A DNA stretch of 8,487 nucleotides from Spirochaetaceae bacterium (GCA_030633365.1 DAOVSY010000114.1:1-8487), one strand, 5' to 3'; positions 1-6,919 are shown, numbered from the stretch's first letter. Notes: generated from the letters alone by a model not told the origin. A program made the numbers and translations.

Positions 1-24
1 CGTATTAATCAGGAGAAACAGGAA

Positions 25-720
25 ATGATATATAAAGACTCAGAAATTAATTTATGGGTAGTAAGACATGGATACCGCATTGACTTCAGCGATCCTCATT
101 GGAGAGAAACAGCTGAAAATCCCTACAATCCGCCATTGGCAACCGTAGGTTTTGAACAGGCCTCTGAGACAGCGGAACGGTTGAAAGATGAAAAGATAGA
201 TCATATTATTGCTTCTCCTTTTTTAAGGACTATTCAGACCGCCAATATCATTGCGGAAAAGTTGGGAAAGAAAGTTATTCTGGAAACAGGCCTCTCAGAA
301 TGGCTGTCTTTGAAGGATTTTGATTTCAGGCCAATATTAGATGATCCTTATGATCTGGTCAGAGAATATCCTTTTATTGATCCTGAATCGGGGCATCTGG
401 ATAATACGGCATATCCGGAAGATTCCGATTCTCTGGACAAACGGATTGATAAAACCATTTCTGAGATTATTACAAAATATAGAACCAATATTCTGTTGAT
501 CAGTCATGGATCGCCTATAAAATCAATTTTTAAAACATTGGTTGGGTATAATAGCGAGAAATATTCATCTATGTGTTCGGTGTCCCTGTTTCATTATAAG
601 TCGGGAAATTGGAAACTGGAAATCCATGATGATTCCAGACATTTAAGTACTCCCGATACGACAGGGACTGCTTTTTACAAAGAGCGATGGGCTGATCTGG
701 CAAAATCGAGAGAGTTGTAA
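25..720 (+). CDS. Histidine phosphatase superfamily protein, STS/TULA-like
   Basis: This is a 231-residue cytosolic phosphatase of the histidine phosphatase (phosphoglycerate mutase-like) superfamily, with no signal peptide or membrane segment. The RHG motif is at residues 14-16, with His15 the expected phospho-acceptor. Arg68 lies in SPFLRTIQTA, Glu92 in GLSEW is the likely general acid, and the second catalytic His161 is in the SHGSP motif. The N-terminal block, with RHGYRID followed by YNPPLATVGFEQA, resembles the STS/UBASH3 (TULA) and ecdysteroid-phosphatase group more than classic mutases. That placement comes from remembered motifs, not an alignment. The start has AGGAGA eight bases upstream (11-16). 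No terminator is visible after the stop. The next gene, 292 bp on, begins an importer operon that ends with another phosphatase, so a role in processing an imported phosphorylated compound is inferred. The substrate cannot be read from the sequence. Confidence 0.9.
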   Translation: MIYKDSEINLWVVRHGYRIDFSDPHWRETAENPYNPPLATVGFEQASETAERLKDEKIDHIIASPFLRTIQTANIIAEKLGKKVILETGLSEWLSLKDFDFRPILDDPYDLVREYPFIDPESGHLDNTAYPEDSDSLDKRIDKTISEIITKYRTNILLISHGSPIKSIFKTLVGYNSEKYSSMCSVSLFHYKSGNWKLEIHDDSRHLSTPDTTGTAFYKERWADLAKSREL

Positions 721-825
721 TTAATAATTGAAAGAGTACATGTCAGAACCCTGGGTAATATGAAGTATGTTAAAAAGCCAAAAACAAGCTGAATTTATAG
801 ACATCACAAAAGCCTAAAGAAATGA

Positions 826-854
826 TTGACAGCACGGAATCTCCGTTATAGCAT
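826..854 (+). promoter_or_regulatory. Candidate sigma-70 promoter of the importer operon, with internal palindrome
   Basis: A perfect TTGACA (826-831) is followed after 17 bp by TAGCAT (849-854), which matches TATAAT at four of six positions. Transcription would begin near 861, leaving a leader of about 150 bases before the binding-protein start at 1013. Between the two boxes lies the palindrome ACGGA-ATC-TCCGT (834-846). Its right half begins a 10-base element, TCTCCGTTAT (840-849), that recurs with one change as TCACCGTTAT at 876-885. Such a placement would suit an operator for a repressor or activator, but no regulator can be named. Apart from this promoter I see no gene, terminator or RNA element in the 721-1012 gap. 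Confidence 0.5.
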
Positions 855-1012
855 GATAATGAGTTATACAGAAAATCACCGTTATGTTTAATAGGGTGCT
901 GTATAGGTATATTTCAAATCTAAAGGTGTTTTCCCTGAGTTTTGAACTATACAAACTTGTTTCATCTGTCATTCAATATTGGATGATTATAAAAATTTTT
1001 CAGGAGGTCCCC

Positions 1013-2014
1013 ATGAAAGGGAAGATTTTAGTTGTCTTGTTAGTGTTGTTGGTATCCTTTAGTGTCTTTGCTGCAGGAAAGGCCGATTCATCTGCCGGAG
1101 ATAAAACGGTTGTGCTCTACTCAGCTCATACTCAGGAGATTATTGATGCACTTGTACCTCGTTTTGAAGCCGATACAGGCATTAAGGCGGAAGTTGTAAA
1201 ATTAGGTTCCAGTGATGTAGTTTCAAGGGTTAAAGCAGAAGCCGGCAATCCACAGTGTGATGTAATCTGGAGTATTGGGGGGGAGCAGCTGGAAGCTAAC
1301 TCCGATCTTCTTGAAAATTATATACCTGCAGACTGGGACAAGGTGGATGATGTATTCAAAGTAGGGACTAACTGGCTTCCCTATACCGGTATAGTCATGG
1401 TTTTTGTTGTAAACACAGACATGGTATCAGCTTCTGAAATGCCCCGTAAATGGACTGATCTAAGCGATCCTAGACTCAAAGGGTGGGTGTCATCTGCCAG
1501 AGCCGACAAGTCCGGTTCATCTTATATGCAGCTTGCAACCGTACTTAATATTTATAAGGATAAGGGCTGGGATATTTATAAAAGTATTCTTGGCAATTTT
1601 GTATTATCAGGAAGTTCTTCAGCAGTTCCCAGATTTGTTAACGATGGAGAAGCAGCTATTGGTTTGACACTGGAAGATAATGCATATCGTTATGTAGCCG
1701 GTGGTGGTCCTGTGAAGATTGTTTACCCTGAAGATGGTACAACTGCAGCCCCTGATGGAATGGCTCTTGTAAAAAATGGTCCTAATGCAGTAGCAGCAAA
1801 GAAGTTTATCGATTGGGCGCTTTCCATTGAAACCCAGAGTTTTCTCGTAGAAGAGATGGGCAGAAGACCAGTTCGATCTGATGTTCCAATATCTCCGGAT
1901 CTTCCGCCAATGAGTGAAATTAAAACTGTTCCCTATGATTTTGCCTGGTCAGCAGGTAGTAAAAAAGATTTTGTAGCAAAATGGACAGAAATGGTTCAGG
2001 ATCTGGGCCTTTAA
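1013..2014 (+). CDS. ABC transporter periplasmic solute-binding protein, AfuA/FbpA class
   Basis: This is a 333-residue periplasmic binding protein that captures substrate and delivers it to the permease encoded downstream. The ATG at 1013 is preferred over the in-frame ATG at 884. It has AGGAGG five bases upstream (1002-1007) and opens a typical signal peptide: MKGK, a hydrophobic core to about residue 17, then VFA-AG cleavage near residue 20. There is no lipobox cysteine, so the mature protein should be soluble. Family landmarks are LYSAHTQEIIDAL (35-47), FEADTGIKAE (51-60), WTDLSDPRLKGWVS (147-160), the SGSSY turn (167-171) and YPEDGT (238-243). FbpA-type iron binders use a pair of adjacent tyrosines. 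Here the corresponding stretch reads LTLEDNAYRYVAGGGPVK, without that pair, which is more like hexose-phosphate-binding AfuA. A phosphorylated sugar or organophosphate ligand is therefore favoured. 2-aminoethylphosphonate or another anion remains possible. Confidence 0.88.
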   Translation: MKGKILVVLLVLLVSFSVFAAGKADSSAGDKTVVLYSAHTQEIIDALVPRFEADTGIKAEVVKLGSSDVVSRVKAEAGNPQCDVIWSIGGEQLEANSDLLENYIPADWDKVDDVFKVGTNWLPYTGIVMVFVVNTDMVSASEMPRKWTDLSDPRLKGWVSSARADKSGSSYMQLATVLNIYKDKGWDIYKSILGNFVLSGSSSAVPRFVNDGEAAIGLTLEDNAYRYVAGGGPVKIVYPEDGTTAAPDGMALVKNGPNAVAAKKFIDWALSIETQSFLVEEMGRRPVRSDVPISPDLPPMSEIKTVPYDFAWSAGSKKDFVAKWTEMVQDLGL

Positions 2015-2023
2015 TCTACATTG

Positions 2024-2053
2024 AAATACGATCCCTGTAATGGGATCGTATTT
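2024..2053 (+). terminator. Hairpin between binding-protein and ATPase genes (attenuator or 3' stabiliser)
   Basis: A perfect 12-bp stem pairs AAATACGATCCC (2024-2035) with GGGATCGTATTT (2042-2053) around the six-base loop TGTAAT. It starts 10 bases after the binding-protein stop codon. The following stretch, TTTTGAATTTTTA, is only a broken U-tract. The structure could be a leaky intrinsic terminator, or a stem protecting the 3' end of the binding-protein transcript. Either would give the periplasmic protein an excess over ATPase and permease, a pattern common in ABC importer operons. The hairpin is seen directly; its effect is inferred. Confidence 0.65.
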
Positions 2054-2079
2054 TGAATTTTTATATAATGGAGGAGTAG

Positions 2080-3171
2080 ATGGCTTCAATTGTGTTGGAA
2101 GGGATCAGTAAGAGCTTTCCCGGTGTCAAAGCATTAATAGATATCAATCAGAAAATAGAAACTGGAACTTTTTTTACTCTCCTTGGTCCTTCGGGTTGTG
2201 GTAAAACTACTTTGTTACGAACTATAGCCGGGTTTTATAAACAGGATACTGGTCATATTAGTATAGATGATCAGCTGATTGATGATATTCCTGCTTATAA
2301 AAGAGACACTGGGATGGTTTTTCAAAGCTATGCTGTATTTCCTCATATGACTGTTTATGAGAATGTGGCATTCGGGCTTAAAACCAGGAAGGTTGAAGCT
2401 GCTGAAATTAGGAAGAAAGTAGCAAGCGCTTTAGCACAGGTCCACTTAACAGGTTATGAAACACGTACTCCTGACCAGTTAAGCGGAGGTCAGCAGCAGA
2501 GGGTAGGGCTTGCAAGAGCCATGGTTATAGAGCCCAAGGTTCTATTGATGGATGAACCTCTGTCCAATCTGGATGCCAAGCTGCGGGTAGATATGAGAGA
2601 TGAAATTCGCAATATGCAGAAACTTCTGGGAATTACAACAATATATGTTACCCATGATCAGGAAGAGGCTCTGGCAATTTCTGATAATATCGCTGTAATG
2701 GATGAAGGAGAAATTCAGCAGGTGGGTACTCCCTGGGAAATTTATAAGAACCCTGTTAACGCCTTCGTTGCATCTTTTGTAGGAGATATGAATTTTCTTG
2801 AAGGAGATGTAATAAAGTCGGATAATAACTCAACAGTTATATTGATAAATAATATTAAGATCAGAGCTGGTGCCTTGACTATTCCTGATGTTAAGAGAAC
2901 CCGTATGGCAATCAGGCCTGAAGATATAAGTATTGTCGGGGAAGAAGTCAATAATGATGAATTCTCCAGTCTCCCTGGCATAGTTGAAAAAAGTTCATTT
3001 ATCGGTTCCCTGATTAGATACACTGTTAAATGCGGGGATAATCAGACAATGGTTGCTGAACGGCATAAGCCTCAGAGTGAAGCCTTAATGCCCAATGGTA
3101 CTTCTGTTTTTGTAAAAATACCTGTGGATGCAATTATGAATTTTCATACTGAAACAGGAGTCAGGATATGA
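2080..3171 (+). CDS. ABC transporter ATP-binding protein, PotA/FbpC/MalK-type
   Basis: This 363-residue cytoplasmic ATPase powers the importer. All nucleotide-binding motifs are intact: Walker A GPSGCGKTT (36-44), Q-loop around FQSYAVFPHM (Gln82), signature LSGGQ (134-138), Walker B VLLMDEP (154-160, catalytic Glu159), D-loop SNLDA (162-166) and the switch His192 in THDQEEA. The C-terminal part, from about residue 240, is a TOBE-type regulatory domain. It contains RMAIRPEDI, which is typical of the spermidine/iron/sugar-phosphate ATPase group. The length is normal for that group. The start is ATG at 2080 with GGAGG five bases upstream (2070-2074). The gene lies 65 bp after the binding-protein gene, across a hairpin, and its stop overlaps the permease start as ATGA. 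Confidence 0.95.
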   Translation: MASIVLEGISKSFPGVKALIDINQKIETGTFFTLLGPSGCGKTTLLRTIAGFYKQDTGHISIDDQLIDDIPAYKRDTGMVFQSYAVFPHMTVYENVAFGLKTRKVEAAEIRKKVASALAQVHLTGYETRTPDQLSGGQQQRVGLARAMVIEPKVLLMDEPLSNLDAKLRVDMRDEIRNMQKLLGITTIYVTHDQEEALAISDNIAVMDEGEIQQVGTPWEIYKNPVNAFVASFVGDMNFLEGDVIKSDNNSTVILINNIKIRAGALTIPDVKRTRMAIRPEDISIVGEEVNNDEFSSLPGIVEKSSFIGSLIRYTVKCGDNQTMVAERHKPQSEALMPNGTSVFVKIPVDAIMNFHTETGVRI

Positions 3172-4835
3172 GAATTGGAAGGCTTCGTAATTACAGCTTT
3201 GATTTCTGGACACTGGTGACAGTCTTCGGATATTTAATAGTATTCATCCTTCTTATTTTTCCACTTTTCAATATATTTAAGGCTAGTTTTATCAGTAATG
3301 AAACTGGAAGACTTTCACTTTCGAATTATAGAGAATTTTTCTCCAAAGTTTATTATACCCGGGCTATTTTTAATAGTTTACTTGTATCCTTTGGCGGCAC
3401 AATAGGGGCACTGTTATTTGGAGTACCTCTTGCTTTTTTTACTTCAAGGTTTAAGATCCGGGGAAAAACTGTTCTAGCTACATTTGCGGTTTTATCCCTT
3501 CTTTCACCTCCCTTTATCGGAGCTTATTCCTGGATAATAATGATGGGAAATAACGGGTTTCTACGTAATTTTTTACTTACTTTAGGGATCCATCTTCCTA
3601 CAATATTTGGTCCCGGAGGTATCATACTGGTATATACCCTGCAGTACTATCCATTTGTTTTTCTTTTAACATCCGGAGCTCTGACTGCTGTAGACCGATC
3701 ACTGGAAGAAGCTGCTGAGAATATGGGAGCTAACGCTGTAACAAGGTTTTTTAGAGTTACTTTGCCTCTTGTTCTTCCATCAGTCAGTGCAGGCGGGCTT
3801 ATGGCATTTATGATGTCCCTGGCAAATTTTGGTACTCCCATGATAATTGGAAGAAACTTTCATGTTCTTCCTACTATGGCCTATAATCTTTTTACCAGTG
3901 AAGTTGGAGAAAATCCCGGTCTTGCCTCCACAGTAAGTATTCTTCTGATTCTTGTTTCTACGTTAGTAATATTTTTTCAGAGATATGCATCTTCCAGGCG
4001 TAAATACTCCAGTAATATGCTCAATAAGCAGGAAGTCAAATCTCTGCATGGATTTGCAAACCTTGCAGCTCATCTGGTAAGTTATCTGATCGTTTTTATA
4101 AGTACACTTCCTTTGGCAGTAGTAGTTATTTATTCCTTTCGAAAAACAAGTGGACCGGTGTTTCAGCCGGGGTTTGGTTTACAGAGTTATCAAAAAATAT
4201 TTCATGATGTTCCAAAAGCCATCACTAATAGTCTTGTTTTTTCCTTAACAGCTGTAATTTTTATTGTGATAGTGGGAACTCTTTTAGGTTTTGTCATGTC
4301 CCGAAAGAAAAATCTTCCGGCAAGAATACTTGACCCCCTTCTGATGATTCCTTACATAATTCCGGGGACTGTATTGGGAATAGGATTCATTGTTGCCTTC
4401 AATGGAAAACCATTGTATCTGGCAGGTACTGCTACGATTATCATCATGGCCTATTTTATACGGAGACTGCCATACTCAATCAGATCCAGTGCTTCAATCC
4501 TTCAGCAGATTGATCCTTCTTTAGAGGAAGCAGGTATTAATCTCGGTTCACCCCCAGGCAGAACCTTCCGGAAGGTTACATTGCCACTGATGATCCCGGG
4601 GATCATTTCCGGTGCTATAATGAGTTGGGTTACTGCAGTTAATGAACTGTCTTCTTCTATTGTATTATATGTAGGTAAAACCATGACAATGCCTGTAAGA
4701 ATATATTTGAGTGTTCTTGACGGCTTATTCGGGACTGCTTCAGCTCTGGCAACAATACTGCTGGTATGCACTGGATTAGCTCTGTTTATTGTGAATAAAT
4801 TCTTAGGTGTAGGGAAAGAAACTATTGCTGGTTGA
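3168..4835 (+). CDS. ABC transporter permease with two fused membrane domains, FbpB/AfuB-type
   Basis: This 555-residue inner-membrane protein forms the whole translocation channel of the importer. It carries two tandem binding-protein-dependent transport domains, each with about six membrane helices, as in FbpB-type permeases. The ATPase-contacting EAA loops are seen in both halves: one from Glu180 (EEAAENMGANAVTRFFRVTLP) and one from Glu453 (EEAGINLG, then FRKVTLPLMIPGI). A hydrophilic linker around residues 272-300, with SSRRKYSSN and NKQEVKS, separates the halves. The start codon overlaps the ATPase stop (ATGA), with AGGAG seven bases upstream (3156-3160), which implies translational coupling. 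A single fused permease means one gene suffices where other families need two. The sequence does not reveal the substrate. Confidence 0.93.
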   Translation: MRIGRLRNYSFDFWTLVTVFGYLIVFILLIFPLFNIFKASFISNETGRLSLSNYREFFSKVYYTRAIFNSLLVSFGGTIGALLFGVPLAFFTSRFKIRGKTVLATFAVLSLLSPPFIGAYSWIIMMGNNGFLRNFLLTLGIHLPTIFGPGGIILVYTLQYYPFVFLLTSGALTAVDRSLEEAAENMGANAVTRFFRVTLPLVLPSVSAGGLMAFMMSLANFGTPMIIGRNFHVLPTMAYNLFTSEVGENPGLASTVSILLILVSTLVIFFQRYASSRRKYSSNMLNKQEVKSLHGFANLAAHLVSYLIVFISTLPLAVVVIYSFRKTSGPVFQPGFGLQSYQKIFHDVPKAITNSLVFSLTAVIFIVIVGTLLGFVMSRKKNLPARILDPLLMIPYIIPGTVLGIGFIVAFNGKPLYLAGTATIIIMAYFIRRLPYSIRSSASILQQIDPSLEEAGINLGSPPGRTFRKVTLPLMIPGIISGAIMSWVTAVNELSSSIVLYVGKTMTMPVRIYLSVLDGLFGTASALATILLVCTGLALFIVNKFLGVGKETIAG

Positions 4836-4867
4836 AAGTAACGTCAGGATTGAATGAGGCAGACAGA

Positions 4868-5470
4868 GTGATAAAGAATATAATTTTTGATATTGGAAAT
4901 GTGCTGGTATATTATAAACCTATTGAATTTTTGAGTAAAAAATATCCACAAGAGGATGTTCTCTTTCTATTTTCAGCTATTTTCAATACACAGGAGTGGC
5001 TGGATCTTGATAAGGGAACAAAGACCGAAACTGAGGTTATAAGAATATTCATTGATAGAAATCCGGAAAAGGAAGCTATTCTTCGCGAGGTGATGTCGGA
5101 CTTATGCAGCATATTTACACCTATTGAAAGCACTGTAAAGATACTTAAGCTTCTTAAAACCCGTGGGTATAATCTATTATATCTCTCCAATATCAGTAAT
5201 CAAATTTATACCTGTGTTTTTGAAAAATATGATTTCTTTAATAATTTTGATGGTGGAATAATTTCTGCAAAAGTAAATATGATGAAACCGGATACAGATA
5301 TATTTATCAGTCTGATTAAGAAGTATAAAATTGATCCTGATGAATCTATATTTATTGATGATACATTAAATAATATTAAAACAGCCTCCAATCTGGGATT
5401 TGAGACAATTCATCTAGCTACCCCTGATACTTTGCAGAAGGATCTCGATATGCTTGGTATTGATACTTAA
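4868..5470 (+). CDS. HAD-superfamily phosphatase, YihX-like
   Basis: This cytosolic HAD hydrolase of 200 residues is probably a sugar-phosphate or related phosphatase. I start it at GTG 4868, which has GAGG eight bases upstream (4856-4859) and gives the usual HAD opening, MIKNIIFDIGNVL. The reading frame is open back to TTG 4832, which overlaps the permease stop but has no well-placed ribosome binding site. Motif I is FDIGNVL, with Asp8 as nucleophile. The position normally holding the second Asp is Gly10, as in E. coli YihX, a glucose-1-phosphate phosphatase with FDLGNV. Motif II is LSN (Ser107), motif III is Lys140 in MMKPDTDIF, and motif IV is FIDD (Asp164-165) followed by TLNNI. A helical cap lies between motifs I and II. 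The gene is last in the importer operon, which suggests that it dephosphorylates what the importer brings in. Substrate assignment is inference. Confidence 0.88.
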   Translation: MIKNIIFDIGNVLVYYKPIEFLSKKYPQEDVLFLFSAIFNTQEWLDLDKGTKTETEVIRIFIDRNPEKEAILREVMSDLCSIFTPIESTVKILKLLKTRGYNLLYLSNISNQIYTCVFEKYDFFNNFDGGIISAKVNMMKPDTDIFISLIKKYKIDPDESIFIDDTLNNIKTASNLGFETIHLATPDTLQKDLDMLGIDT

Positions 5471-5486
5471 GAAGGATCATTTTATT

Positions 5487-5585
5487 ATGATATTTTTATC
5501 TATTGCGACAGCCAATGTTTCCGGGTTAGGTAATCCTAGTCCAGGATCTCCCAACCAATTTGGGATTCAGAAGATAGAGGTCTAA
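5487..5585 (+). other. Possible 32-codon small ORF or gene remnant in the HAD-azlC gap
   Basis: The gap 5471-5672 contains a 32-codon frame starting at ATG 5487, with AAGGA ten bases upstream (5472-5476). Its product ends in a polar Gly/Pro/Asn-rich stretch (SGLGNPSPGSPNQFG) that does not look like random translation of AT-rich DNA. I do not recognise it. It could be a small peptide, a remnant of a decayed gene, or chance. Inside it are two short inverted repeats: ATCCT/AGGAT near 5533-5546, and TCCCAA/TTGGGA at 5549-5565. Neither is followed by a T-run, so neither is called a terminator. A weak AT-only stem, ATCAT/ATGAT, precedes ATTTTT at about 5476-5497. Confidence 0.2.
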
Positions 5586-5638
5586 AATTAAGCAGAAAAA
5601 GTTAAAAAGAGTAGTATCCTCAATTTATTTTTCAAATA

Positions 5639-5667
5639 TTGCATATACTTTTTCCACCTGATATAAG
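5639..5667 (+). promoter_or_regulatory. Candidate azlC promoter overlapping the start region
   Basis: TTGCAT (5639-5644) and TATAAG (5662-5667) are separated by the optimal 17 bp. They match the sigma-70 consensus at four and five of six positions respectively. Transcription would start at about 5673-5675, on or next to the azlC ATG at 5673. An alternative -10 box, TATACT (5644-5649), lies upstream but has no good -35 box. In either case no Shine-Dalgarno sequence separates promoter and start codon. Confidence 0.45.
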
Positions 5668-5672
5668 TATAC

Positions 5673-6410
5673 ATGATGATAGAATCCAAAGAATTAAAAG
5701 AATCTGATAAACATCTTATAGATCATATACTTATGGGCCTTAGAGATGCCTTTCCCATAATGCTTGGCTATTTTTCTGTGGCCATGGCATTCGGCCTTCT
5801 GGTAAAAAGTGCAGATCTCTATTTGAAGGATGCAGTGTTATTTTCTACGGTTGTTTTTGCAGGGGCCAGTCAGTTTATGGTCCTTAATATGCTGATAAAT
5901 GGTATTTCAATAGTAAGTATTGTGACAGCTACTTTTTTAGTAAATTTTCGTCATTTTATTATGAGTGCATCTTTAAGCAGCAGACTCATTAAACCTCATA
6001 AGTGGCAGATACCTTTTATAGCCTTTGGGGTTACAGATGAAACCTTTTCTGTTGTTATGGCCAGAGATGGGGATCTTGCTCCAGTATATGTTATGGCAGT
6101 CAGTTTCTTTTCTTATATTTCCTGGGGAAGTGGAACAGTTGCCGGATTTCTTTTAGGCACAATTATTCCTGATGCATTGGGAGATAGTCTTGGAATGGGA
6201 CTATATGTTCTTTTTATGTCACTTCTTGTGCCTGAGATAAAAAAGGCCCCAAAAATCTTATGGGTGGCTTTAAGTGCTGGAGTTTTAAATTCTGTATTAA
6301 GATTTATTCCTTTTATTGGAAGCAGCTGGTCTCTTGTTCTGGGTGTTATACTCTCCGCCCTTATTTTTTCATTTATATTACCCCAGGGTACTGAGGTTTC
6401 AAATGAATAA
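5673..6410 (+). CDS. azlC: AzlC family branched-chain amino acid exporter, large subunit
   Basis: This 245-residue inner-membrane protein is the larger part of an AzlCD-type exporter, the family of B. subtilis AzlCD and E. coli YgaZH that expels branched-chain amino acids such as valine. Family landmarks are the DAFPIMLGYFSVAMAFG block (25-41), AGASQF (63-68), NFRHFIM (91-97) and TDETFSV (121-127). Hydrophobic segments cover most of the protein. Its length is normal for the family. The start is taken as ATG 5673; the adjacent ATG at 5676 is equally possible. No ribosome binding site precedes either codon, and a promoter lies immediately upstream, so initiation may be leaderless. A later start at Met21 would also lack a ribosome site but keeps the family core. 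The end overlaps azlD by 8 bp, so the two products should be made together. Confidence 0.92.
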   Translation: MMIESKELKESDKHLIDHILMGLRDAFPIMLGYFSVAMAFGLLVKSADLYLKDAVLFSTVVFAGASQFMVLNMLINGISIVSIVTATFLVNFRHFIMSASLSSRLIKPHKWQIPFIAFGVTDETFSVVMARDGDLAPVYVMAVSFFSYISWGSGTVAGFLLGTIIPDALGDSLGMGLYVLFMSLLVPEIKKAPKILWVALSAGVLNSVLRFIPFIGSSWSLVLGVILSALIFSFILPQGTEVSNE

Positions 6411-6705
6411 TATATTGATCCTTGTTTTTCTTATGGCACTTGTTACCTATATTCCCAGACTTCTTCCTATGGTTCTATTAAAAGCTGACAAACTCCCTAA
6501 AAAATTAAAACTTTTTTTATCCTATATTCCATATGCTGTTCTTGGGGCATTGATAATTCCAGATGGACTTACCGGTATTCCCGATAGTCTCTGGATATCT
6601 GTAACTGTACTTGTGGTAGCCGCCCTGGTCTCATGGTATAAAAATAATGTAATTCTGGCTTTTGTAATTTCTGTAGCTGTCGCATGGGGGCTTCAAACTT
6701 TTTAA
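6403..6705 (+). CDS. azlD: AzlD family branched-chain amino acid exporter, small subunit
   Basis: This 100-residue membrane protein with about four hydrophobic segments is the small partner of AzlC. The start is ATG 6403, eight bases inside the end of azlC, with GAGG six bases upstream (6393-6396). It gives the usual AzlD opening, with ALVTYIPRLLPMVLL near residues 12-26. The frame is open further upstream to 6316, but that extension is only the azlC sequence in another frame. The IPYAVLGALIIP segment (42-53) and the late helices fit the family, and the length is typical. No clear terminator follows. A short palindrome, CTAACAGTTAG (6707-6717), comes before the repeat region, and read-through into the regulator gene is possible. 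Confidence 0.92.
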   Translation: MNNILILVFLMALVTYIPRLLPMVLLKADKLPKKLKLFLSYIPYAVLGALIIPDGLTGIPDSLWISVTVLVVAALVSWYKNNVILAFVISVAVAWGLQTF

Positions 6706-6724
6706 ACTAACAGTTAGAATTAAA

Positions 6725-6919
6725 TGTGGTTGGTCGCCAATGAGTCGTACCGGAAGAGCGAAGCGATGAGACTGGTCGCAACTGTGTTGCTGCTCGTCCA
6801 TGCTTTCCGGGGAACAATCTCAGCAACATTAGGCTGGTCGCAAACAAGTTTGTCTGGTCGGGACTTCGTCCCTGCTCGACAATGCAACCTTAGCTGCTCG
6901 CCTATGCAACCTTAGGAGA
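6725..6919 (+). repeat. GC-rich composite intergenic repeat, left copy (A)
   Basis: This non-coding element fills the gap between azlD and the regulator gene. Its GC content (about 57% over 6832-6901) is well above that of the genes around it. Related units begin TTGGTCGCC at 6730, CTGGTCGCAAC at 6772, CTGGTCGCAAAC at 6834 and CTGCTCGCC at 6894. The last 44 bp are two tandem 22-bp units (6872-6893 and 6894-6915) differing at two positions. Positions 6832-6919 match the reverse complement of 8032-8119 without gaps, with 9 mismatches. Two small hairpins occur: CAAAC-AA-GTTTG (6841-6852) and GGGAC-TTC-GTCCC (6860-6872). The element ends exactly at the ribosome binding site AGGAGA (6914-6919). 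The 63-codon open frame across it is repeat DNA and not considered a gene. No transposase is present, so a MITE- or REP-like element is the best description. Confidence 0.8.
6914..6919 (+). promoter_or_regulatory. Ribosome binding site of the Crp/Fnr gene, inside the repeat
   Basis: AGGAGA lies five bases before TTG 6925 but only one base before ATG 6921. The ATG frame closes after 11 codons, so this site decides for the TTG start of the regulator. The six bases are the last shared bases of the two inverted repeat copies. Confidence 0.75.

Noticed and set aside
884..1012. N-terminal extension of the binding protein from ATG 884
   Set aside because: It has no ribosome binding site and would bury the signal peptide behind 43 residues. 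ATG 1013 has AGGAGG and directly opens a signal peptide.
2742..3023. Minus-strand frame inside the ATPase gene, and similar frames inside the permease and HAD genes
   Set aside because: They are shadows of well-supported genes, with no ribosome sites or recognisable products.
1013..4835. Iron(III) transporter assignment
   Set aside because: It is possible by family, but the binding protein lacks adjacent tyrosine ligands and the neighbours are phosphatases, so it is not adopted as the call.
5533..5565. Terminator or riboswitch in the HAD-azlC gap
   Set aside because: The stems are only 5-6 bp and lack a following T-run, and no known riboswitch core was recognised.
6724..6915. 63-codon open frame on the plus strand after azlD
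   Set aside because: It lies wholly within the repeat element and is best explained as translated repeat DNA, with no ribosome site and no recognisable protein.
6832..6919. Integron attC site
   Set aside because: Repeats of 60-90 bp between small genes recall attC, but no convincing RYYYAAC/GTTRRRY pair is found, the repeats sit 5' and not 3' of the genes, and no integrase is present.
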